Assembly: GCA_030295235.1 (NCBI GenBank)
Contig: AP026162.1
Span: 558,001-622,000 of the forward strand
Direction of reading: 5' to 3'
Source: Fistulifera solaris
Lineage: Eukaryota > Bacillariophyta > Bacillariophyceae > Naviculales > Stauroneidaceae
Length of the DNA: 64,000 bases
Shown: one piece after another, positions 55,864 to 64,000 of the stretch
Layout of the letters: each line of letters starts with the position of its first letter
How positions within the stretch are numbered: the stretch's first letter is position 1
The notes under the pieces: model-generated
Told to the model about the DNA's origin: nothing
The model's input: only the letters and a program-made list of their open reading frames with translations
Databases searched by the model: none
Program-made: the position numbers and the translations under genes

Positions 55864-56553
55864 ATGGCGCGTCCAGCAGAGAAAGCTCGAGCCATGCTCA
55901 ATAAATGGGTCGCCATGCGTGAAGCCGGCAATGTCGACCCGGCGATGCGACGCAACCGCAAACGACCGAATCTTGCTTCGGAGTGTGAGCACTTAGCGGA
56001 CGCCGAGCGATTTCGGAGTCAGATTGTCAGAGAAATTTCCGATAAAATTGCCAAGATTCAAAATCCGGCTCTTGGAGAACATGAGATTCGTGAATTGAAC
56101 GACGAAATCAATCAGAAGCTTCGTGAGAAATGGCACTGGAACAAGCGTATACACGAACTAGGCGGTCTGGATTTCAATGCGATTGAAAGAAAGCGCCAAA
56201 TTGAAGAAGGAGACACTCAATTGAGTGGATACCGATATTTTGGAGCTGCGAAAGATCTGCCCGGAGTAAAAGAATTGCTCGAAAAGCAAAAAGCAAAGGA
56301 GCAAAAGCGTAGTATTGGAGACGTATACAAGCGTATTCCACCAGATTATTACGGATGGAGGGATGAGGAGGACGGAGTTCTTTTGAAACTTGAAGAAATT
56401 GCGTCGCGAAAGTTGGGTGCGAAAAAGCCACGTGGTGATATTGATGCGTTAATTGGAGATGTAGACTACATCGATGTACCCACCCCAGACGAAATCGCTG
56501 CGGCTTTGTTGGAATATAAGAAGAAAGCTTTGCTTGAAAAGTATTCGTTGTAA
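55864..56553 (+). CDS. ISY1: Pre-mRNA splicing factor ISY1
   Basis: A 229-residue intact single-exon protein beginning MARPAEKARAMLNKW, the family start. The conserved blocks RPNLASECEHLADAERFR, REISDKIAKIQNPALGEHEI, RELNDEINQKLREKWHWNKR and IHELGGLDF are diagnostic of ISY1. The C-terminal half contains GYRYFGAAKDLPGVKEL. ISY1 belongs to the NineTeen-related complex and helps control first-step catalysis and fidelity in the spliceosome. An in-frame TTG at 55852 is not used. Confidence 0.96.
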   Translation: MARPAEKARAMLNKWVAMREAGNVDPAMRRNRKRPNLASECEHLADAERFRSQIVREISDKIAKIQNPALGEHEIRELNDEINQKLREKWHWNKRIHELGGLDFNAIERKRQIEEGDTQLSGYRYFGAAKDLPGVKELLEKQKAKEQKRSIGDVYKRIPPDYYGWRDEEDGVLLKLEEIASRKLGAKKPRGDIDALIGDVDYIDVPTPDEIAAALLEYKKKALLEKYSL

Positions 56554-57174
56554 ATTCCTCGAGAAATGGACGCGCGCTGAGTGACAAGCCGCTGATTCCA
56601 TAGTAAGAATTAGCGAACTTTAAAGACGCAATCTTTTGCTTTGTAGGAATATAAGTGATAAAGATGGAAGAGTTGGTGCTTTCTCAGTCACTGATCGCTG
56701 CTGGAAGCTTCGTGTTATTGTCTAGCTGTTACCTGGTATGCACATATCGAAAATAGGTGCCATCATTTTGCAGCTTTTCGCCGGAGATCATTGTCGCATT
56801 TATCGCAACTAAATATGCTACATGCTCCTAAGCACTTACATTTATCGTAGTAGTAAGATTTATCGTCGACTAGACTATTCCAAGTGGAGATGTATATTGG
56901 CATTGTTGCTAATTTTCATGACTCATGAATTCGTGACTTGCTGCAGTCACGGTCACGGTCGCGGATATTCTTCGTGTTCTCGTCGTTATTTTTTGTTTTT
57001 ATTGTGCGCTTCCACCCCATCGAGGGCTTTGCTTATCACTTGTATGAAGACTGCATGGCAATCATACAATACAAGTCTTCCAAAGAAAAAACTTCGCAAT
57101 TAAAGTTGACGTTCGTGCCGCAGGCTCATCTTGCGATCCGGTGCGATTTTTGTCTCTAATCCGCTGAGTTTGAC
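56554..57174. other. Intergenic stretch
   Basis: A 621-bp spacer between two plus-strand genes. It contains a degenerate hairpin-family copy near 56917-56951 (CATGACTCATGAATTCGTGA then CTGCAGTCACGG). No gene is supported. Confidence 0.4.
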
Positions 57175-58722
57175 ATGACGATCGAAACCAAAGTCCAGAC
57201 TTCCGCTGGATACCCTCGAGCGACGCAAGCTTCTCATAAACTCGAGAAGCCTTATTTTCGTGATCCTCTCTTTGCCGTGCTCTGGATCGTTCAGCTGATC
57301 ATTGTTGTGAGCTGTGCTGTGTTCCTACGCCCTTCGCCGTCGGACTCAAAAAATAAGGATGACGAAGAGGGGTACATCGAAACCGCTTTGCTTGCACTGG
57401 CGCTATTGATCGTGCCTTTGGGTGCCGCTCTGATTGCCGTTTGTATGGTGTTTCTATTCATGTCGGCTTACTCGCAACAAGTGATTCGAATGGCATTTTT
57501 CAGTCCAACGATTGCTTCGATTGCAACAAGTATGATTGCTACATACAACATGGGAAAGAGTGCGTTGCCTCTGTGGTATGCGACAGCAGGTGTAGCAGCA
57601 GTTTCTGCTTTTATGTATTTCTGGGTGCGTCGGTATGTTCCGTTTGCTGCTTCTACCCTGAGGGTATCTTTGCAGGCGCTGCGCGATTACAAAGGATTGA
57701 TCGGTATGGCAATGTTGACATCGACACTGGTCTTTGCATGGTTCGCCGTATGGGCCGTGGCGTCGTTGGGAATCTATCAATACCGGCAACGGCACCCACG
57801 CCCTCCACAAGTTCGTTGGATGCCTTGCGAACACGATCCGAGAAAGCAGTGTTCCGAAACGGTCACCAACTATGAGCCCTTCTACGTGACGGTTTTCTTG
57901 TTGCTATCATTGTACTGGACATCGCAGGTGTTGTCGAACATTCTTCACACGGCTACTGTAGGTACCGTGGCTTCTTGGTGGACGTCGAAGTCCAAAAACG
58001 AGCGGGCGTTGCGCGAAGCATTGTATCGAGCCAGTACAACATCTTTGGGAAGTATTTGTTTGGGGAGTTTGGTGGTTGCCATCGTTTCCACTTTAGAAAC
58101 CATCGTCTCTACTGTAAGCAACACGCAAAAGAAGATGGAAGAGAAAGCAGAAGAAGCTCAGAGACGCGAACGTGGACAGCGTCCACGCCGTCAGCACAGC
58201 GGGGCAGCGAATGCAATTGTGAAGCAACTTTTACAGTTGCTTCGTAAGATTTCCGAGTACATCAACTCTTGGGCTTTCGTGTACGTCGGGTTGTACGGCG
58301 ACACTTATTGGGCAGCTGGAAAGAAGGTTTCTTCGTCCCTTTTCTCGAAGACAGGACGACCAACGTTTGTATCCGACCGCCTCGTGTATCGTGTTCTCGG
58401 TCTGATGAAAGTCGCGATCGCTTTACTGAGCGGAGCTCTGTTGGTGGTGACTCAATTCGCATTTGACTGGACGACGAGCAGTGATATGAATCCCTCTACT
58501 TGGCGGGGAATCGTTTTTTCCTCCGGTGTTGTTGTAGGATATTGGGTGTCGAGTGTTTCACTCTCTGTCCTCGAAAGCATTGCCCGCACCGTCATTGTAT
58601 GTTTTCTAGAAAATCCCGATGCATTGCAGTCCAGCCATCCTGCGTTGCACAAAGAGCTCCAACACGGCTGGTCGACAGCTTATCCTAACGCCTGGAAATC
58701 GTTCAAACAGAAAAGGCTCTGA
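57175..58722 (+). CDS. Choline transporter-like protein (CTL/SLC44 family)
   Basis: A 515-residue intact polytopic protein with about ten membrane segments. CTL-family blocks are clear: YWTSQVLSNILHTATVGTVA followed by SWW, NSWAFVYVGLYGDTYWAAGK, and VIVCFLENPDALQSSHPALH near the C-terminus. A cytosolic basic loop rich in E/R (KKMEEKAEEAQRRERGQRPR) lies near 310-335. The family moves choline or ethanolamine, or acts in membrane lipid supply; the substrate here is not shown by sequence. Start at 57175 (MTIETKVQTS). Confidence 0.92.
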   Translation: MTIETKVQTSAGYPRATQASHKLEKPYFRDPLFAVLWIVQLIIVVSCAVFLRPSPSDSKNKDDEEGYIETALLALALLIVPLGAALIAVCMVFLFMSAYSQQVIRMAFFSPTIASIATSMIATYNMGKSALPLWYATAGVAAVSAFMYFWVRRYVPFAASTLRVSLQALRDYKGLIGMAMLTSTLVFAWFAVWAVASLGIYQYRQRHPRPPQVRWMPCEHDPRKQCSETVTNYEPFYVTVFLLLSLYWTSQVLSNILHTATVGTVASWWTSKSKNERALREALYRASTTSLGSICLGSLVVAIVSTLETIVSTVSNTQKKMEEKAEEAQRRERGQRPRRQHSGAANAIVKQLLQLLRKISEYINSWAFVYVGLYGDTYWAAGKKVSSSLFSKTGRPTFVSDRLVYRVLGLMKVAIALLSGALLVVTQFAFDWTTSSDMNPSTWRGIVFSSGVVVGYWVSSVSLSVLESIARTVIVCFLENPDALQSSHPALHKELQHGWSTAYPNAWKSFKQKRL

Positions 58723-59268
58723 GACTGAGACTTGCATTTCTAATCGAGCGCACTCGACCTTCTGAAAACGTAACTTCATATTCTGCTTGCACACGAAACG
58801 GGAAACTACACATAGATCAACTCGCAGTTCGTTCTCAGATATCCCTTAAATTTTAGATATCTCAATACCAGATGTTGTGCCGCTCTAGTCGATGTAAGAT
58901 ACTTGTTGAAACTATGGTTAGTTTTAGGGATGATTTAGATTCTAGTTGCTCATCAATTTTCAAACGACATAACCTCTCTAGATTTTACTCCGAGTGTTCT
59001 CGGCATTCGGAATCAGCAGATTAGAGACAATAGAAGATGACTTCATAAATATAATGTCCTTATAGCCTTAGCCTTACAGCCTTAGCCACAGGCTAGAATC
59101 GGACAAACGACAGACGAGGAAGAATAATTGGGCGGAAATTACACGACCACGAAAAAATGGCGCAAAAAAAATTGAATTCGGCGATCTTTCGTACAGTATA
59201 TTGTTGCACCTATATTCGTCGCACAAATCACAAATATCCATTGAGAGATAAGCGAAACGAGAACCATC
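58723..59268. other. Intergenic stretch with a short CCTTAGCC microrepeat
   Basis: A 546-bp spacer between two plus-strand genes. Around 59064-59095 there is an imperfect microrepeat TAGCCTTAGCCTTACAGCCT. Otherwise AT-rich with nothing recognised. Confidence 0.4.
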
Positions 59269-60483
59269 ATGGCTGGATTGAAACGAGACTATGATGTGTC
59301 TGTGCCGGACGAAGAGTTGTTTGTGGATGATCTCGCTGTAGCCGCAACGTATGCGGTTGCCGCTCCGCCGGTATCTGTGTCGAACGAAGTGCCTGTGACT
59401 GACGACCAGGACGAGATTGAACTGGAGGATTTTCTTTCAGCAGAGAATACAGAGACTCGGGATACGCCGGAGATTATTGAGAAGCAGACTGCGGATACGG
59501 ATGGCCAAGAAAATGGCGAAGACGATGACGAGTCGGATGTTGATTTAGAGGAACAGTTACGACAGATGGTGGACGAGGAAGAAGAAGCTCCAGTAAACAC
59601 AGCGACAGACAGCCGCCCTAGAACGGCACATGAGATCGACCCATACAGTTCGGGCCAGAATGAACTAGAATTTCTATTTGATGTTTCCGAAGAAGAAAGG
59701 CTGCGACTAAAGAATTTAACTCGCAATCATTTGAAAGTAGCTGGGAATGTTCGACATCTTCTGGCGTCTGAGCGGACTGTTGTGATTCAAAGTAAACCGG
59801 GTGAAGCTGTACTCGAAGAGGGAACTATACTTGTTGTTTGTACAACATCACTCGATGAGAATTCCTCCGATTCAAAGATCGTCCCCCTCGGCAGGGTGCT
59901 CGAAGTCTTTGGCCCGGTTTCTCAGCCTCTGTACAGTGTACGTCTTCCAGAGCCCCTACCAGCCGAGACAACCGAACCAACGGACGCGAAAGACGCACGC
60001 ACTGTAAAAGAGAATGATCCATGGGCAGAAAGCGGTGATTTTACCAATCTTTTGAGACGGGACACTAACGCATTTCCAATCTACTATGTTCCTGAAGGAG
60101 TTCGAGTAATCGATCCTGCCTTGATCATGAAAGCGAGTGGCCGAGGTTCGGATGCTTCCAATTTCTATGATGAAGAAGTTACAAATCCAAATGATCTCGA
60201 TTATTCTGACGACGAGCAAGAACGCGTGGCAAAGCGGAAGGGTCGACAAAACAGACAAGGAATCGACAGCGTTGCTTCTTTCGGAGGCACGAGAAATGAG
60301 CATGGCGCGGTAGCCGTGGATAACTACTTGGCACCCCAAGGCTTTCATCACATCTCGCAGCGTGAACACCATTTTCATTCGACGCAAAATATGCTGCCTC
60401 GATATCCTGGAGTGGCGTCGAACAATTCAGGAGCCCATGCACCGTCCTCTGAGCAAGAAGAATCCGACACGGTTTATTTTTGA
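59269..60483 (+). CDS. NAF1: H/ACA snoRNP assembly factor NAF1
   Basis: A 404-residue intact single-exon protein. The acidic N-terminal half is disordered. The Gar1/Naf1 beta-barrel core spans about 165-240 (ERTVVIQSKPGEAVLEEGTI, PLGRVLEVFGPVSQPLYSVR). The C-terminal NAF1 signature FPIYYVPEGVRVIDP and GRGSDASNFYDEEV...DYSDDEQER is typical. NAF1 escorts dyskerin and H/ACA RNAs before replacement by Gar1 in the nucleolus. The C-terminal tail is His/Ser-rich (ISQREHHFHST). Confidence 0.93.
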   Translation: MAGLKRDYDVSVPDEELFVDDLAVAATYAVAAPPVSVSNEVPVTDDQDEIELEDFLSAENTETRDTPEIIEKQTADTDGQENGEDDDESDVDLEEQLRQMVDEEEEAPVNTATDSRPRTAHEIDPYSSGQNELEFLFDVSEEERLRLKNLTRNHLKVAGNVRHLLASERTVVIQSKPGEAVLEEGTILVVCTTSLDENSSDSKIVPLGRVLEVFGPVSQPLYSVRLPEPLPAETTEPTDAKDARTVKENDPWAESGDFTNLLRRDTNAFPIYYVPEGVRVIDPALIMKASGRGSDASNFYDEEVTNPNDLDYSDDEQERVAKRKGRQNRQGIDSVASFGGTRNEHGAVAVDNYLAPQGFHHISQREHHFHSTQNMLPRYPGVASNNSGAHAPSSEQEESDTVYF

Positions 60484-60499
60484 AGTAAAAATCTCATAG

Positions 60500-62227
60500 T
60501 CATGTCCAAGGGAGCCAGTTGGGATGCATGATGACACCGAGAATATTGTAGAGTAAAAAGTATCCGATTATGGCATCTCCAAACCGTTTGTTAAGAGCAC
60601 CGACCAAAAACCAATAAAGCGCAGGACAAGAGCTGCAGATAAGACGAGTGGAAATCTGTACATGAGCTATTGTTAATCCCAATAGCGTACTGGCTGCTAA
60701 GACCGCATAGAAACCCAATAGATAAGGGCTCCCTTGCAAAACGTCGCCTGGCGTCAACAGTGGAGCGGTCGGACGCTGTTCGCCACCAAAAGTCTGCAGT
60801 GCATCCACAATCCACAAAATGGTTCGGTTGGGCACTGATTTCTGATTATCGCTGAGAAGCGTCCAACTCGTTTGAATCCATGTACTCGTGGCAAGGGCTG
60901 ATAACATTAGAATAGGACCCGCCAGCAAAAAGTTTGGGATCTGCTTGATTTGGAAATATCGTAGAAATCCAACATTCCAATACTTTTTCTGTACATGACC
61001 GTACAGATTGAACCACGGCCCTTGTTCGCACCATGCTGGTCGCACTCCCGTGAACTCGACGCAATGCATCGAGTAGCCTCGGAAATTGTGCCAACCCATG
61101 CTTCCATAGGCCACAAAGACAATCAATAATAGAATATAACAAGCGACCAAGGAGCGCCGCCACCAAATCCATCGCCCACGACGTTTTCGAAGAACGAGAC
61201 CCGCACCGTACAAAAGAAGGAAACCGCCATACAAAGTACTGTTGGATCGCGTCAAAGCGGCTAACCACCAAAAAGGGGTAGCGCCTAGCATCGTCCACCA
61301 AGTAGTAGAAGGGACGATGCCGTTTGGACTAGACGCAGCATTGGATAGAACCATTTGGAGAGCCCACCGGCAGCCATGACAAAGCAGGGCAGCACACAGT
61401 GCCTCGCTGTAAGCTGTTCCGAAAAATACATTTGCCGGGTTGCAAACAAAGAGCAAGGCAACGCGTCGCGCCCATGTTTCGCAGTCGCTTAAAGACAATA
61501 TTGTTTTCTCTTTGTACTTCTCTTGCATTCGATAATGAAATAGCAGTAGATCCTTGGTCATCGCATACAAATCCATAGTCACCATAAGGAAGCAAATCGT
61601 GTTCAAACAAACCGCCGAAAACACCATCAACGACGTACACGTCGAAGGTAATAGAAAGCGAGGGACCAGATAGGTAAGAATGGTTGCGGTGACTCGAATC
61701 ATGGTAGGAAACAAGGGGAAGAAGGCATGAGTCTGTTCCGAGTCGGCAAATCGATGCAAGAGACACTCTTCGTCTTCGTCGCATTCGTCGAGCTGCGGTT
61801 TTCTCGATTGCGGTTCGTACGCAAGACGCAGAAATCGCGCCGCATCCCAACGAGTCAATGGCTTTAAGAGAAAAGGATATATCTTGCTTTGAAGCAGGAA
61901 AACCGGGAAGGATACAGACGCCTTGGTAAGGACAGACTTTTGGCTCTCAATATTTCGAAAAGGTAATGAACACGTTTCCCAGTCGATCCACCTCGCGTTC
62001 GTGTGCTGGTCGTATATTAATTGAGGTCCTTCCAGAGGAAACTGCAAAACATCATTGCCTGGATTATGATTTGGAATTATAGCGCACGATAGACTCATAG
62101 CCAGCCAAACGATCAGTCGCCAAATAATGGCCGTACAGAAAATCTTCTGGCGATTGCATTGATTCGAAAAAGTTAAAAAGCGCTCCGCGAGACCTTTCCT
62201 TTTCAACCGTGTTCTGCGAAGACTCAT
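60500..62227 (-). CDS. PIGV: GPI mannosyltransferase 2 (PIG-V family)
   Basis: A 575-residue intact polytopic ER protein transferring the second mannose in GPI-anchor synthesis. The conserved luminal LTRWDAARFLRLA, EQTHAFFPLFP, VCNPANVFFGTAYSEALCA, TRSNSTLYGGFLLLYG, WFNLYGHVQKKYWNVGFLRY and HVQISTRLICSSCP are the PIG-V signatures, including the DxxRF-like catalytic loop after RWD. The 3' end lies 16 bp from the NAF1 stop, on the opposite strand. Start at 62227 (MSLRRTRLKR). Confidence 0.94.
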   Translation of the reverse strand: MSLRRTRLKRKGLAERFLTFSNQCNRQKIFCTAIIWRLIVWLAMSLSCAIIPNHNPGNDVLQFPLEGPQLIYDQHTNARWIDWETCSLPFRNIESQKSVLTKASVSFPVFLLQSKIYPFLLKPLTRWDAARFLRLAYEPQSRKPQLDECDEDEECLLHRFADSEQTHAFFPLFPTMIRVTATILTYLVPRFLLPSTCTSLMVFSAVCLNTICFLMVTMDLYAMTKDLLLFHYRMQEKYKEKTILSLSDCETWARRVALLFVCNPANVFFGTAYSEALCAALLCHGCRWALQMVLSNAASSPNGIVPSTTWWTMLGATPFWWLAALTRSNSTLYGGFLLLYGAGLVLRKRRGRWIWWRRSLVACYILLLIVFVAYGSMGWHNFRGYSMHCVEFTGVRPAWCEQGPWFNLYGHVQKKYWNVGFLRYFQIKQIPNFLLAGPILMLSALATSTWIQTSWTLLSDNQKSVPNRTILWIVDALQTFGGEQRPTAPLLTPGDVLQGSPYLLGFYAVLAASTLLGLTIAHVQISTRLICSSCPALYWFLVGALNKRFGDAIIGYFLLYNILGVIMHPNWLPWT

Positions 62228-63328
62228 TATTGTTTGACAGGCGTCACTGTGAAAAAGATCACAACATTATTTCATTGACGATGATCATTCAATTTTTTCA
62301 CAACCAGACGAGCAGTTCGCGCATCCGGGTTTCTACTTACTCCTATGCATCCGTCGTCAACATGTCTCGAGTGAATACTATGGACAAAAATGTAGATTAC
62401 CTTTTTCATGACTGCATTGTTTCAGCATCTTCATGTTCCGAGCCAGATTCTACCTACAGTAACCTTTGCTAGTTTTGCTAAAGTGTAAGGCTTCAAATGT
62501 CTTTCCTATCGTGGACGTCCCTCTAGCAGCATTTGCAATGCGCACTTTGGATCTCTACGTTGAAAAGGTTTGCAATTTATTTTTTCCTTTTCATTACTAT
62601 CGACCAAAGTGTTGGTTTACGAGACTGTGAGGAGTTTTTTTTATTCTTCCGAGCCAGACTGCTACCTAACTGCCGCTCGTTCTGCAAGTCTGCAAGCTTG
62701 TTGAGCTCTATCGTTTGATCACAATCCAATACACTTAGCAGCGTTTGCACTGCATGAATCGTTTCTTCAAGACGAAAAACCTTGGGAGTTGTTGTATTTA
62801 GTATTTTACTATAGACCAAAGTGTGGCATCCTCTTTTCCACGACTGCGTTTCAGTCACGAGACATTTCACGAAAAGACACGTACGTTTGCATTTTATTGC
62901 GCTCAGCAACAACAAACGTATGCCTTAATGTCGTTGCTCATTGTTTGTTCTTCGATTATATAGATCGCTTGTAGAGGCTAGAGACTCTGTTGACTAATTA
63001 TAATACAATGCGCTAGAGGCGAATGAATAAATGGAGGGAGTTATTGCGGTCACGGACGTAAAAAGAGCCCTAACAAAATTAATCAGAACAAGTCTTGAAC
63101 AATAGTACCTGAAACACTCTACTACTATGCTAGCTATACTGCGGATTGCACTGGTACGGTACTTGCACCCCACCTCCGTGACCCCTTTCTCATTCTCGGA
63201 GAATAATGAATCAGTCCCCACCCTTTTTTCATTTCATTTTGCAATGCATCTGAGTAACTTTATTGTGTTGTCAACCCGTTTCATAAACACGGAGTCATTA
63301 ATAAAAAGTCCAACAATAGTCAATACAA
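62228..63328. repeat. Gene-free stretch with hairpin-family copies
   Basis: CACGACTGCGTTTCAGTCACG at 62839-62859 is a minus-orientation copy of the dispersed hairpin, with a partial copy near 62406-62426. The phrases AGCAGC(A/G)TTTGCA(A/C)TGC (about 62526 and 62740) and AT(C/A)GACCAAAGTGT (about 62600 and 62813) repeat about 213 bp apart, showing a two-unit tandem like those near 6 kb and 45 kb. No gene is supported. Confidence 0.6.
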
Positions 63329-64000
63329 ATGAGGACTTGCTTTTTAGCGGTTTTTCTACTATCATGGACGCGCCCTTCGACCGCGTTCGCTCCTCGTCCA
63401 GTTTCCACTCGATGTTGTAAAACACGTCTTCCGGTATTCTCATCGGGCAATGGAGATGGAGCGAGGCGAAAAAAAGAAATCACTGTCCGACCGAACACCG
63501 CAGGAAGCTATCACGTTGATACAAGATATTTTGAAAGCTGCCATCGAAGCGGGTCCGCGGGCTGGACCCGCTCGAACGTTGCAGGCCTATCGCGCCTTTG
63601 CCACCACAACACAAGAATTCTTACCGAAATTGCTGTCGCAACCCTCCAGTGTCGCATTGCCAGCTGTGTTACGGACATTATTTGAACGCATGGGTGCCAC
63701 GTACATCAAATTAGGACAATTCATTGCGAGTAGCCCCACACTCTTCCCCAAGGAATATGTTGTCGAATTTCAAAAATGCCTCGATCAGACCGAACCTCTC
63801 CCGTGGTCTACCATCAAAGAAGTGATTGAAAAGAACTAGGGCCCATTTCGAATACTTTTTCCAGCATTGATCAGACACCGCTCGCATCTGCCAGTATCGC
63901 GCAAGTCCACGTGGCGACGTTGAAGTCGACGGGGGAAGAAGTTGTCATCAAAGTACAAAAGCCGCGAATTGACGAGTGTCTGCAGGCCGATTTGGGGTTC
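63329..64000 (+). CDS. Plastid-targeted ABC1/UbiB-type atypical kinase, 3' end outside window, two frame breaks
   Basis: The N-terminus from ATG 63329 ([20 protein letters not shown], then APRP) is a signal peptide followed by an STAFAP motif, close to the diatom plastid-import ASAFAP consensus with Phe at the +1 region. Then comes the ABC1/ADCK start: [20 protein letters not shown] (KxGQ motif), [16 protein letters not shown], and [18 protein letters not shown] with VVIKVQKP (the Ala-rich nucleotide loop and catalytic Lys). Frame changes at the A7 run 63469-63475 (one base over) and the A4 run 63829-63832 (one base short) fit homopolymer error. Plastid ABC1 kinases regulate prenylquinone and plastoglobule metabolism (family knowledge). 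Confidence 0.82.

Overview
The window looks like nuclear DNA of a diatom (stramenopile), with Phaeodactylum tricornutum as the best guess. Reasons: it is gene-dense on both strands; introns are few and mostly 58-100 nt with GTAAG/GTACG donors and CAG/TAG acceptors; housekeeping genes are eukaryotic; and the last gene starts with a signal peptide followed by an STAFAP motif, close to the diatom plastid-import ASAFAP motif. Species assignment is inference.

Layout. 1-951: NAD-type methylenetetrahydrofolate dehydrogenase (partial). 1.1-2.9 kb: arrays built on the palindrome TTCCAGAATTTCTGGAA. 3.1-13.5 kb: 2-hydroxyacid dehydrogenase, eRF1, membrane-anchored SGNH hydrolase, a small duplicated-domain protein, a PPR protein, an acidic unknown and mitochondrial uL11. 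13.9-18.3 kb: two poorly characterised acidic/coiled-coil proteins. 18.8-28.1 kb: proteasome beta1, class 3 lipase, CPBP-type membrane protease, PAP/fibrillin-like protein and a WW-WW-TH1 (NELF-C/D) protein. 28.9-38.6 kb: ABCC transporter, a membrane-anchored NikA-like binding protein whose lobes are circularly permuted, and a divergently transcribed ferric reductase. 39.2-44.6 kb: one large gene combining C2, C1-type zinc finger, MCTP-type membrane region and PH domain. 45.3-52.8 kb: CENP-H-like protein, PRP5/DDX46 helicase and SET1-type methyltransferase. 53.0-53.6 kb: a second palindromic array. 54-62.2 kb: rhomboid-like protein, ISY1, choline-transporter-like protein, NAF1 and PIG-V. 63.3-64 kb: plastid-type ABC1 kinase, cut by the window end.

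Three non-coding repeat families link distant intergenic regions: the palindromic arrays; a roughly 44-nt conserved core present five times near 20 kb and 55 kb; and a short hairpin, CACGACTG...CAGTCGTG, in about eight copies.

Many conserved genes, including PRP5, SET1, NELF-C/D and the MCTP-like gene, change reading frame exactly once or a few times, almost always at a homopolymer run. This is more likely indel error in a long-read assembly than real gene decay, so such genes are annotated here as single loci with the break noted.
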